Shown one piece after another: positions 50,518 to 62,400 of a stretch of DNA of 64,000 nucleotides. The position numbers were made by a program, and so were the translations under genes. The notes below the pieces were generated by a model. It made no database searches. It was not told where the DNA came from and saw nothing but the letters and a program-made list of their open reading frames with translations. This DNA is from a virus. The stretch covers positions 91,914 to 155,913 of the IMG/VR virus record IMGVR_UViG_3300035670_000022; one strand, written 5' to 3'. Each line of letters starts with the position of its first letter. The first letter of the stretch is position 1.

Positions 50518-52760
50518 TGGGAATTAGAGACGCGAAGAATGAAGATTTTGACCCTTCTTTATACTTTCAAAGTCTAGCTACTAAATTAGAGACAGCTTTT
50601 GCTGCCGACGTTGTTTACAGCGATATCTTGGATTGGTTTGACAACGGAGGTGTCGACAAGAAGGCCTTGGGCGCAGAACTTAATCCACGGCAGCGAGTCA
50701 TTCTCAAGACCTTCTATGGAGTAGAGTTAACTGATGAAGAGACGTCTATCTTAGAGTTCTGGAAGGCTGAGGATAGAACAACCTATGACTTTGACTTTGG
50801 ACCGACTAAGCGGACCAACCTTGTTTTAGAGTGTGGTCGCCGGGGGTCTAAAACCTTTATTGGTTCTCTAATTATTAATTACGAGTTTGAAAAGTTGTGT
50901 CGTCTAGAGTCTCCACAGCGGCACTATAACGTAGCCAGCAGCACGCTGATCAGTATGATCTGTGTTGCTCCTTCTGCAGAGCAAGTCTCTAAGACCATTT
51001 ACGGGCAAGCTCGAGCCATGATGGACAATGTCTTCTTTTTAAGAAAGTTGATTGACGCTGGCAAGATTCAAGTCTTAGAGAAGATGATTCGGTATGACGA
51101 TAAGTTGCTCTATATATATTCAGGTAACTCTAAGAGTGAGACACAGGTGGGGGGCTCACCTATTTTGATTGTGCTAGATGAAGGTGCTTTATTTGAAGAC
51201 AAAGACGGAAGGAGTAATGCACTCACTCTTTGGGACAACCTAGGGGCCGGGGGGATCACTTTTAAAGATGACGCCAAACGCATTATCATCTCTTCTGCTT
51301 GGGAAGAAGGAGATGCCTTACAGGTTCTTTATCAGGCTTCGATTGGCTCTCAAAACTGGATTGCATATCGTTTGATGTCTTGGCAACTTAACCCAGAGTA
51401 TGCTGCCAGAGATAACCCGATTATCGCTTCTATGTACAACTCTAATCGTAAGATGGCAGAGTTGCTGTTTGAGGGTATTCGCTCTTCTAATGCCAATGCG
51501 TTTTTAGATGCTCTTGAAGTGAAGCGGTCGTTTAGACTCATGTCTAATGCATTCATAAGAGAGATCTCTGGTGAAGCGGATTCTTTAATTAAGCTACACG
51601 TAATGCAGATTGAGCCGTATAAAGGCTATACAGTTATGCACCTTGACCCTGCTGTCTCTAAGGATGCTTATGCTTTAGCCTACGGACATCTAGAGTTAAT
51701 GGACGGACAAAGCTGTGTTTGTATCGATGGTATTGCTGCGTGGATTCCTAGTCCAGGTAAAAACGTCTCTATTGTTAACGTGCAGCACGTTGTCTATCAA
51801 ATACACTCCCAGCGTCCTTTAAGTCTTATCTCTTCTGACCCTAAAGAGTCTAGTGAAACCCTTCAACGCTTCAAGGCAAACGGTATTCCTGTAGAGGTTA
51901 TTAACTTTACGAATCAGAAGCAAGTGGCTATGTACGATGCCGTGCGGAAATTATTACATGAAGATAGACTGATTCTGCCCAAGAATTCTCCTTGGACGGA
52001 ACGACTTAAAGACGAGCTAATACGTCTGCGGTTTATTGACAACAAGAAGATAGATCACCCACCTAACGGCTGTTTTACGGCGGAGACCCGTATACCTCTT
52101 TTAGACGGCACTACTGCTCGTATCGCTGAGCTAGAAGGTAGAGAAGTTTGGGTAGTTAGTTGTAGACCGGATGGTCTTGCCGTCCCAGGTAGAGCCCGCG
52201 GACGAAAGACGAAAGAGGTTGTTGATCTACTAGAAGTAGAGCTAGATAACAAAGCCGTCATTCGCTGCACGCCAGAGCATCTTTTTATGACTCACTGTGG
52301 GAACTACAGTGAAGCGCAACATTTAATCCCAGAAGTGACTCTTTTGATGCCTTTTCCTTCTGACTTCTCTATTAACAGTAAGCAAGAAAAAGTCAGAGTA
52401 CGGACTATTAGTCAAATTAAGTTAGAGTCTCCAGTTCCGGTTTATGACTTGGAGGTGGATGAGTGGGATAACTTTGCTTTAAGTGCCGGGATCTTTGTGC
52501 ATAACAGCAAAGACTTAGCGGACTGTATTGCCGGGGTTGTCTGGAACCTGATGGGTAAAGAGTTAATGATGGAGAAGATGCCTGTACAGATCTATAGTGT
52601 CCCTAAAAAAGTTAGGTCTTCTTTAGGCTATGCAGATCGACGATTGCAAGAAGATAACTTTCAAGAGGATAGACACTCCTTCTCCAGAGACCTACGGGCT
52701 ACACGCAGCCGGTGGGGACAACAACGGGGTTCGATATTTGCCGATGACGGCTTGAATTAA
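50517..52760 (+). CDS. terL: Terminase large subunit carrying an in-frame intein
   Basis: A 747-residue precursor, about 602 residues after splicing. The ATPase domain has Walker A GRRGSKT (107-113) and Walker B ILIVLDE (D221, E222). The RNase H-fold nuclease domain has D377 in HLDPAVSKD, a second acidic site near residue 441 (SSDPKESSE) and the last in KDLADC (D666/D669 of the precursor). An intein (C519-N663) interrupts the protein just before SKDLADC, so splicing is needed to restore the nuclease site. Terminase cuts and pumps DNA into the prohead. It lies about 28 kb after the portal; no small subunit was identified. Confidence 0.9.
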   Translation: MGIRDAKNEDFDPSLYFQSLATKLETAFAADVVYSDILDWFDNGGVDKKALGAELNPRQRVILKTFYGVELTDEETSILEFWKAEDRTTYDFDFGPTKRTNLVLECGRRGSKTFIGSLIINYEFEKLCRLESPQRHYNVASSTLISMICVAPSAEQVSKTIYGQARAMMDNVFFLRKLIDAGKIQVLEKMIRYDDKLLYIYSGNSKSETQVGGSPILIVLDEGALFEDKDGRSNALTLWDNLGAGGITFKDDAKRIIISSAWEEGDALQVLYQASIGSQNWIAYRLMSWQLNPEYAARDNPIIASMYNSNRKMAELLFEGIRSSNANAFLDALEVKRSFRLMSNAFIREISGEADSLIKLHVMQIEPYKGYTVMHLDPAVSKDAYALAYGHLELMDGQSCVCIDGIAAWIPSPGKNVSIVNVQHVVYQIHSQRPLSLISSDPKESSETLQRFKANGIPVEVINFTNQKQVAMYDAVRKLLHEDRLILPKNSPWTERLKDELIRLRFIDNKKIDHPPNGCFTAETRIPLLDGTTARIAELEGREVWVVSCRPDGLAVPGRARGRKTKEVVDLLEVELDNKAVIRCTPEHLFMTHCGNYSEAQHLIPEVTLLMPFPSDFSINSKQEKVRVRTISQIKLESPVPVYDLEVDEWDNFALSAGIFVHNSKDLADCIAGVVWNLMGKELMMEKMPVQIYSVPKKVRSSLGYADRRLQEDNFQEDRHSFSRDLRATRSRWGQQRGSIFADDGLN
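52071..52505 (+). mobile_element. Mini-intein (145 residues) in terminase
   Basis: Begins with C519 (CFTAETRIPLLDG, block A), has TPEHLFM (block B, T585 and H588) and ends VPVYDLEVDEWDNFALSAGI followed by FVHN (block F/G), with Ser as the +1 residue. The length and sequence leave no room for a homing endonuclease. All splicing residues (C1, T-x-x-H, HN, S+1) are present, so it should be active. The site is within the conserved G/S-K-D-x-x-D motif that is a common intein target in terminases. Confidence 0.9.
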
Positions 52761-52791
52761 GCTGGGTTTAATACGACCATATAGGTTTGGT

Positions 52792-53424
52792 ATGGGTTAT
52801 TACTTTAGTCCCAACTACGGCGGGTATCCTTATCCTGTACAGGCGCTAGTCCAAGATTTTACGCCTGTTGTGATTGATTTTAAAGCAGCGATGCTTGATA
52901 TCGAGGATAATCCAGTCTTTCATCACAGTTCTGGTCGTAAGAAGCCTAAGTATACGATGCGTATCAGCCCGCCTCGTTCTGTTAGGCGAGGCGTTAAGCA
53001 GTATCTTTGCGACTCTATTGTTTTTCCTATTCCAGAAGACGGCGTCGTTCGGTTTAAGCTACCCCCGTCGATGTTATATCTACCTCGCGGACGCTATATA
53101 GTTGAGTTCTTTCGATCCGGCTCTCAAATCCCCTTTGATACTCAGCGCTGGTTGGTTCCTGCTATTCCTAAGCGGCAGTCCTATACGTTTACCTATGATG
53201 AGTCTGACCCAGACCCAACGCTTCCTTTATACGTTTGGAGTATTGATTCTGTCTCTCCGGCAGCAGAGTTTGTTGCAAACTACAACACCTTAATTTGGCT
53301 AGCTGAAACTCGTCCTGCTTTCGGCACTTCTATTACAGCTACGTATACCCCTGCCGTAACCCTAGATCAGTTAATTGAATACAAATCCTCAGAGTTTGAG
53401 GGTGTTACCCGCGTTCGACCCTAA
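52792..53424 (+). CDS. Hypothetical protein preceding the second giant, 210 residues
   Basis: A beta-rich protein with Pro/Tyr-rich N-terminus (MGYYFSPNYGGYPYPVQAL) and two immunoglobulin-like stretches. No family is recognised. Its stop overlaps the ATG of the giant gene (TAATG), the same coupling as between the other giant and its 178-residue neighbour, so both giants are translationally coupled to a small protein. Confidence 0.6.
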   Translation: MGYYFSPNYGGYPYPVQALVQDFTPVVIDFKAAMLDIEDNPVFHHSSGRKKPKYTMRISPPRSVRRGVKQYLCDSIVFPIPEDGVVRFKLPPSMLYLPRGRYIVEFFRSGSQIPFDTQRWLVPAIPKRQSYTFTYDESDPDPTLPLYVWSIDSVSPAAEFVANYNTLIWLAETRPAFGTSITATYTPAVTLDQLIEYKSSEFEGVTRVRP

Positions 53425-56400
53425 TGGCCTTTGAAAGAGACTACACCCGTAACTTATCAGAAGGCGGCAGCGTACGGGTAGGCCGCAGTAATTATGAAGC
53501 GACTAAGCGCTTCACAGAAACTCTTCGCCCAGGTAGTTTGAGCGCTGCCGAATATTGGTTACCCTCTGATTATGAAGAGCATAGAGGGCGGTCTGAGTAT
53601 GAACTGTACGAAAAAGTCGGCGGGCGTTTAACGTTTAATACTGCAGCGAATCACGAATGGCGGGAGCAATATAAACGGGCCATGGAGAGTGAGAGACTGG
53701 AGTCTCAACCTTACTTAGCAGAAGAGTCTGGGCAGGTTTCTATGCTTCATACTAAGCTGCTTGTAGGGGTAGATAACAGAACCGGCGAAAAGGTGGTTCG
53801 TTTAGACACAGCGGAAAAGTCTAGGTCACAGAATTACGCAGCGGATAGAAAAGACTTATTTATAGAGACATCACACCAAGGTGTGGTTCGAGAAGCCGAA
53901 GAGGTTTTGTCTCAAATTCACAGTGGGCAGACTACACAATACAAAGGCAAATATGTTCGGACAGGGCTGCATATCTTAGAAGGGGTCAATGAGGATGCTA
54001 AGTCTGCTAAGGGAGCCTTTGTTGTTAGTGCTGATATTAATCCTAGACAGACATTTATAGGAGATGAATCCGCCAGGAACGCTGACTTAGTCGGGGAGCT
54101 GATGGATACTATCGTTAAACGCTCTGACAGTGATAAAGACTTTACGGCAGCAGTAGTGTCTACCTCTGGAACGTTTAGTAAGAATAAAGCCTTAACTGGA
54201 TTACTTGCTCGTAAGGGTATACCGGTTTCAACCAGCGCGAGTAGTAGTTTGCACCAAAACCTATTCTTATTTGAGGATGTAGACGAAGAGGGCACAGACG
54301 TTGTTTGGTTAACGACCAAACGTTTAACAGGAAGCTCTCCTGAAGAAGTTGCTTTGAGAATAACATCTAAAGAAGACGCGGAGTTGTTCAATTATATGAA
54401 GAACAACTTCTTTAAGGAAACGCAACCCAGTATTAACCTAAATGTCTATGACATTGGAGCATTTTCTGGTTTATACAGTCCTAAATTTAGCTCTGACGAT
54501 ACTCGTAGACAAGGTGCTGTTTTCCTACCTACTCGTCTACACGATAGCTACTTTTCTAAATATAAAGGCGCTCCGGCGCCGACTCCTTACCAAGATTACT
54601 ATTACTCTCTAACAGGTAACGTACCTAAAGGCGCTTCTCGTTTTTGGCTTCGGGAAATGGATAAACAACTCTCTCCTAGTGTAGGAGAGCTACGCGGGTT
54701 GGGAATCTTAGTTAACCGCTACATAGACGATGGACTTTTTGAAGAAGGGCAAGGACCAATAAGTACTGCGTTTAGAGGATTCGGTCGGATTTTAGATACC
54801 CTAACTGGACACTACGCGATGAAGCAGATTTATGATGCTCAACGCGGTAAGACATTAAAAGACGATGTCCGAGGACTGCATAAACAACAATACGCAGGGG
54901 ATCCAGAAAGAGGCTTCTTTGAAAATCTAGCCTCCACCACTAGTCAGATGATTACAGAGACAGCTAGTGCTTTGGTCTTTTACTTTGGAGTTAGCCACTC
55001 TATCTCTATGGCTAAATCCTCGTTGGAGACTACAGGGCTAATGGGTATTTTGGAATATGCCAACGAGACAGGAGGGCAGACATTTGACAAGGATATACGT
55101 GGACAACTCTATCAACTTCTCTTCTCTCAAGACCACGTTCAGCTATTCACAGACGTGCGCAATTTTAGCCCAACAGGAAGTTTTGCTGAAGATATTACTC
55201 AGTTCATGCGTGAGATTCACGATTATGCTGATCCAGGCTCATCTGCGTCTGCTATCCCTACGCGTCAAGGAGTATCTGATCTCAATCTTCAAATGGGAGA
55301 ACGATTAAAGCAGCATCTTCAGGCTAACCCCAGCGTAAGTACCTCTCAGGCCATGCTTGACCTATTTGGATACGATGAAGCTGCAGGGACTTTGACATTT
55401 GACAAACGTCTTATCAATGAACACTTTGGTGTACGCGGGTCTCTTCGGTTTCTGTCTAGCTTTAGACAGATGGATCAGTCCAACATCATGAATGCGGTTC
55501 TGCCTATTCTTCAGCATATGGTTGTTGTAGGTAGTGATCCAGCTGAACAAAGTCGTTATTTACGTTCTATTGACGAACTTGTTACCCTATCGGGGCAAGT
55601 ACCTACTTTGCAGTTTAAGGACAATGGTGTGCTGTCTGACACCACTTTTGTGCATTATGGCAAAGAGCGAATGATTAACATTGCTCGGGCGCTGGACAAG
55701 ATAGCCGAGTTTGTTCCCCGTAACCCCTTACAGCATCTTCCCGGCATCCGGGCTATGACTGGTCTAAAAGAGCTGCGCGTCAAAGATGAAAACGGCAACA
55801 TTTTGGATGACTACTCGCTTAAAGGTCTAATGAATCCTGGCTTCGAAGGCTTGATTAGAAAAAGCGACTCGGTGGTGCGTTCTGTTCAAAATATGTATAG
55901 TCGAGGTGGTTATAAAACATATAAAGATATACGACAACTCTTTGCGCTTGAAACAGAGATTGGACGCCGCGAGAAGTTATTGACACAGCAGTTGTTGGCA
56001 GACCCTCATGACTTCAAGTCTATAGGCACCCATGTTAATCAGCTTGACGACTTGGTTCAGGAGCAGAAGGGTATTAGAGCGATGTATCGCACAGGTTTGC
56101 TTGACGCGTTACCTGGTAATACTGCCACTGATCATATACGAGGTTCCCTAGGTGTTCTTGCTTCCGTCTTTTTATTCGACAAGTTTTTAGGGTCTACTGT
56201 CATGGACAACCAGGGTATTGATCTGGTTTCCCAACTTGTTTATGGATTAGGTATCAATAAAGACTCTCAGTATGTCAGCGACGATAAAGCGACTCAGGAC
56301 TGGATGAGAGCTACTCCTATCTCTCAGATTGAGTATACGGGGACTATGCCTTATTGGGTCAAGTATCCAACCATAATTACGTCTGCGTATGCTGGCGGCC

Positions 56401-59400
56401 ACCTTTTTTATGACGTGGTTGGACAGTCTATGCCTGGCTTCAAATCGGATGAGGCAAGGAACAACGTTGTGTCTTTCTTGCGGAATGCCAGCACTTCTAC
56501 AGATGTTAATAATCCGAACCGCTTTAGTGGTTCTATAATCGTTCCCCCTTCGTCGCGTAATATCACTCCGAACACGTCTGTAACGGCGTTAGCAACAGTT
56601 GATGATGCGGCTAAGCAGGCCCATAGTATTTTTGACAAAGCACTTAATTACGTTTCTAAACCCAGATCTTCTGTCCGCTTTAGTTGGTTTGGTGCTTCTG
56701 TCGGGGCTGTAGCAGGACTGTTTGCTATGCAAACCACCTTTAATGCTGTTGCTGCTGCTGCTAATTTATTTTCTCACCATCAATCTGGGTTAAAAGCAGA
56801 CGATAACGTGGTGGCTAGCACAGTCATCACCCGTGGTATTCGAAATTATATAGAGAAGCAGCGGATCGTTAATGGTGTTACTCAGGCACGAGAGGCGGGC
56901 GATAATGGCGGTCTTAAGCAGGCGATCGACAAGTTTATGGCGTCAAAGGGAGACCAAACTCCGTCAGAGGGTAATCTCAACATTGATGAGATTTTAGCAA
57001 CTGTCTCTCAGCGAGACATTGCCCGTCTGTCTACGGTGAGTTACATTGCTGAAAGTCTTCTGCGCTCTAAGGATCAAGGTGGGAAGAAGGTCACTACATT
57101 TGCACATCAAATCCCTAACCCTATTTTTCAGCTAGCCTTTGTCTCGAAGGTAGACGAACGGGGTAATACTTACTCTTTTGGCGCTGGTTTTCAGTTCTTA
57201 CCAATTCTAGGTACTGGTTCTATTCCGCCTTTCCCCCTGGCTTTGAAACTAAGACCCACTCAAAGCAACAGAGAAAAGTACGCAGAATACGCTCTATACA
57301 TGGGAGCTAAGAACGCCAATAACGATGTTACTAAGCAGTATTACCAAGAGAAACTAATTAATGATTTTCGGGCTAGAGCGTTTTCTACGCAGATGGCTGG
57401 CGGGTTATTTACGTTTGAGAGAGACTCGCAGTTTCTACAGGCTTTAACCTTTGCTGGGACGTCGACGGTCTTAGGCGATATGTATAATCGCATGAGACAG
57501 GGGCGTGCGAAGGTAGATCCCAAGACGCTGCGAGGAGATGCTAGAAATCTGTATAAGCTACGCGTTATGGCGGAGTCAACGGCTCAAACTGTAGAGCAAG
57601 TTGTCCGGTTATCTCAAGCTCCGATGATGTCGATGCCAAACATCATGTTAAAAGAGTTGGCTCGATTTACCGGCACAGATGATATGTTACGCGCAGCCGG
57701 ACCCTATGCCCGTAAAGCAGCTCCATTACTACTGCCCTTGTTGTTTGCCCATGCTGCTACTTCCCAGGGCGGGACTTATGATTCTTTAGGTAGTGGTTAT
57801 GAAGCAGCAGCTTTAGCAGAGGGGAGAGGAGAAGCGGAAGGTGGTTGGAAACAATCCCAGTGGTATCGCATTGGAACCACGTTAGGACTGACTGGTTATT
57901 ATGGCTTTGCCATGCAGAGTGGAGATGTATTCTCTAATGTCAGCAGCTACTATGATGCTAAACCAGATGGGTTGCTAGGTGGGGGTCTTGGAAAGACGAA
58001 GCAGCGGCTTTACAGTATTTATCAAGATACTGCTATCTCTCGTTTTCAGTCCTTCTTGGGTCAGCAAAAGACAGGAGGTGTAAACGACGCACTTATAGAG
58101 TTAGTGAATAATCTAAGTGTCGCTGATGTTGCTCAACAGAGTGCTAGTAAGTCGGCGGGGCAGACGAGCACTTCTAAGATGAGAGAGTGGTTAGGTATGT
58201 TGTCCAAGCCAATAGATAAGGTTTCGGACGATGAGCTACGAAGTTTTGTTCTTAAAGCACGAGCAGGGGCTACTACAGGAACTACATCTGGAGCGGTTAG
58301 TGTCGCCGACGATTACTTACAAGAGTTGCGGTCTTCTCTTAAAGCAACCCAGAATTTAGCTGAACCGTCTGTTTTTCTAACTTCTCCTCTCCGCTTCAGG
58401 ATGATAGGAAGACAGTTTGTTAAGACTACGGCTGCTTTAGGAGTGGCAGGAATTACGCTAGCTGCTTTTACTAATTTCTTAGATGAGAACCGGGGCGACA
58501 ACTCTTTCTTAAAAGGACTAGCCTTTGGCGCACTTAAACTCGTTAGTGGCGCTTCTTCTATGGACGAAGAGAATGACGAGACTCTTCAGGCGTATAGACG
58601 AGCTTTGGATATTAAGCCATTTACACGAGGTGTAGATAGCTCTAATTATCTTTCTAGAGTTACTAGCTTCTTAAGTGGCGGGCTGTTTTCTCTAACAGAC
58701 TTCTTGGGTTTAACGGCTACTTATAAAGATAACCCGGGTGCCTTTATTAACATATTCGGTCCGGTGGGGGCGTCTCAGGGCTCAAATGGCTGGCGCTCCT
58801 ATGTGCAGGCCCAAGGTTTAGCCTACGACTTCTCTGGTTCTCAATACACTATGAATCAGAATATGATGTCGGCCGACTTTGCCAAATCAGTGGCAGCGGT
58901 TCTACAGGTTAATTCTCAGGACCCGATACAGTCTTATCGAGCCTTCCGGGGAGCAACACCTCGCAAGTCTGCTATGAGAGTTAAAGGCTCTACGTCTAGA
59001 GCTGAGCAACAGGCCTTAGCGGGAACTAGCGCTGAGTTAGCCCGGGCAGCGGAGGTTCAAGCCTATCGTGCCAAAGGACTTACTTGGCAACGTGGGCGAG
59101 AGTTGGCCCTCGACATGTTTGAAGATGCGATGTACTCAGGACGACTAGAAAGCCGCCTGGGTAGTGTTTCTGTAAATACTAAATATAAAGAGTGGACTCC
59201 CTTTGATATCAATGCCGTTTTTGTGCATATGGCTAGTCCTCTAAATTTAGAGAAGGGACGCTCTTTTACTGACCGACTGACTAAAAATATTAAGTTGGTG
59301 GGAAGTTATCTCTCTGGTGGCTATATCAAAGGAGAGCATGAAGACCCAACCGGTCTTATGTATAACTATCGTCGCCAGTCGGCGGTAGCCAATCCGCTGC

Positions 59401-62400
59401 AAAGCATCTACGGTGATATGTTTGCTACGGCAGCAGATGTTTTCGACTCTAAAGAGCAGAGCGGTTACCGTCAGGTCACAAGTCTCACGGGTATTGCACT
59501 TTTTGCGCAGGCAACACTATTGCTGGGAGCCTCCGCCGCTTCTTTGAGTTTCGGATTAGGTACTGCTATGGCAGCCCTTGCTGCCTTTAATGAGGGCGGT
59601 GTCATCGGTGAACGCCTAGACACGATTGAAGATAGAGCGGATTCTATTCGGCGGCGGACTATGCAGTTTGTTAAGTTGGATGATGGCACAGGTAGAGTTG
59701 TTTACGCTAATCGAGCTAGTACTAAAACAGGTGCTTACATCACAAATATCCCCAATAACATCTCTAACGTTCAAGTACAGGACTATAACCGAGCTCTAGA
59801 CTCTATCAACAAGGAGTTGGCAGGTCTTGTTAGCAGCAACAAGACGTCTTCTGGGACTATGTCTCGGTCTATTAACCATCACATATCTCTTCAAGGAGTA
59901 GACAGCACCGATAGAGCTAAAAATATTGCGGGGGACTTAAGAGCGCAGATCAAGTCGGCCTACACAAGACAGCTACCTAGCGGGCAGACTTTATTAGATG
60001 CTTTTGGTGTAGACGAGGCTACCTTCGACACGTTTTTAGATAGTCGTCTTCAGTCATTTGAAGTGTCACTGTTAAGTCAGTTAAATGAGTTTGAAGGAGA
60101 CCTTACCCCCCGGCGGGCTTTAGGCTTTGTAGAGCAAGCAGCTGGCGTAATCCTTGATGTACAAGAAGGACTTAATAGCATTATCGGAGCACCGGATTTA
60201 TCGATAAACCCCCCGGCGCAGAGAAAGATTGCTTCTAAACCTAGTTGGAGTCGTCTGCGGCGAGAAGAGAGAATCTCTACTCGTATCTTCGCCAAAGACT
60301 TAAGTAGAAGACAAGGTGAAGGTGTATTTGCTGCTAGAGAAGTTGGGCAGATGGTTGAAGACTCTGGCTGGCTAGGCACAATACGCGGGGCAGCTATGGG
60401 GGCGTTAAAACTAGGTGGTAAAGCACTAGAGTTATCTCAGGTGTGGTACTCCCCCTTTGCGGCTCTCACCGCTTCTTCGGTGGGAGACCCTATGGATCGC
60501 CGTCGAGCCTCCTACGCATCTGCTGGATTGTTGATGGACAGCGCCTTGGCATTGGGGGCCTTTGGTGTCTTTGGTTCTTTATCTGTACCTTTAGTAGCAG
60601 GAACCGCCGCTGTAGGGTTGGGGGCATATTTAATTGACGATACTTTCTTCAAAGGCGCCGGATTTAAGGCGATCGCCTCTGGATTTAAGAATTTAAACAA
60701 ACCGTATAAACGGGTTGAGAGGGCATTAGGTGAGTCTATCTACAACATAACGGACACTCCTGGGATCAAACAGGGACTCCAACTGTTGGGCATGCCCTTC
60801 CGTCAGCTTGATCCGTTCTTTACGTCTATACACAACAAAGCTGCTGGGACGCCTTGGGCAATGCTAACCTCTTTGTTTGTGCCTCACACAACTGAGAGTT
60901 GGATAGAGAAGAACGCGTTTGATAATGCCAATCGTCGTAGAACAGCGTTTGGAGATGAAACCTTTGAGCGAAGCAACTACGAGATCAGCGAGTACTGGAG
61001 ACAAAAGAATGTTCGCCGACGTCTTCGGGCAATGGATCCATTTGAGACCATAGACAGCGAGTTGGTTCACCCCTTCTTAGTCGGAAGACTTTCTTCTGAT
61101 ATTGACAGGATGACTTATGATCGCTTCTTTGATACCAAAGGATATGCAGAACGAGTTCTTGCACCGTTTGGTCCCAAGCCATATATGTCATCCTTATTAC
61201 AGCTGGCTGCCAAGCGCAGAAATCAGCTAGGGGACTATTACATCCATGCAGACTATGCCCGCCGCCGGCAAATGAGAAGTGACTTTGAAGTGCTGCCCAT
61301 GTTGACAATGGGCGCTACCACTCTTCCTAGAGCTAACTACTCTTTTACCGGTTCTTGGACAGGACATACCCATCCTTCCTTTGGGGCTACTATACGTTCG
61401 CTAAACACTCTCTTTGATGCGTATGAAAACACGACGAATCGATTCTGGGCTTTCTTTAAAGACTTAGGTGACTTTGCTGCAGACTCTGTCTCTAAGCTGC
61501 CAGGCATTAATCGACTTTCTTCTAGATTTCAATCCACCAGTCCTGCTCTGCGGAGTGGCTTAAAACAAGTAGGTATAGCTGGGGCTATTACCGGTATTGG
61601 GTTATTGGCTCGTAAGTTACTCGATAAAGATAAACGTAGAGAACCAGACGCGCTAGATGCCTTCATAGTTGCTGCCCCTGCCGTTGCTGTCCCCACGGTG
61701 ACAGCGGCGAAGTCCAGCTATGATGCGTTGGACGACGCGACTAAACTCAAGATTACCAATCGATACAATCAGGTAGCGGAAAGAGTCTCCAAGTATACAA
61801 AGCCTGTGGCTAAGTATGGAGTAATGACTGCTCTTAGTTATTTTCTAACAAAGCCAGCAGTTAACTATCTCTGGTCTGCTTTTGGTTTAGACAAGGATAA
61901 AGAGACTCAAGAGGCTACAGCTCCGTTTAAAACAGCGGCGGAGGTTGTTGCTACAGGTAGCGGCACTTTAATTCAGCATCATTTACTCAAGGCTAGAGAG
62001 TTTCACTCTGGAGCCAACCAAGTAACTAACGTGCCTTTTGCTTACCGTCTTCCCCGTATCGCAGGACGCTCTGCAGTAGGAGGTATGTGGGGAGCCTTAA
62101 AAGGCTACGCCGCATTCTCTGTAGTTGCTGCTGGGGCAGATATTGTAGCCTCCGCCTTTGGTGTTGACACAGACTCAGAAGCGTATCAGCGTAAGCGTAA
62201 AGGAGCTAGCGACCTGTTTGTCTCCACGTTTGCCACTATAGACTTTCTGCAATTCGGAGCCAGAATTAACCTGACTAATCAGTTTACGGGTAACGCCGTA
62301 AACCTACCCACCTCTCTTCGCAAGTTTACTCAGGATCTACTTTATCCGCTAAGAACGGCTACTAACTTTATAGGTAATGCTCTAGAGTTCGTCGGTAACT

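Noticed and set aside
54175-54391. Minus-strand frames opposite the second giant, including a 157-residue one at 53918-54391
   Set aside because: Antisense to a continuous coding frame with clear PLD-like signature; no ribosome-binding site.
13265-60676. HIP1 octamers (13265, 28106, 41722, 60669) as proof of a cyanobacterial host
   Set aside because: Four copies is only a modest excess over about one expected; kept as weak supporting evidence.
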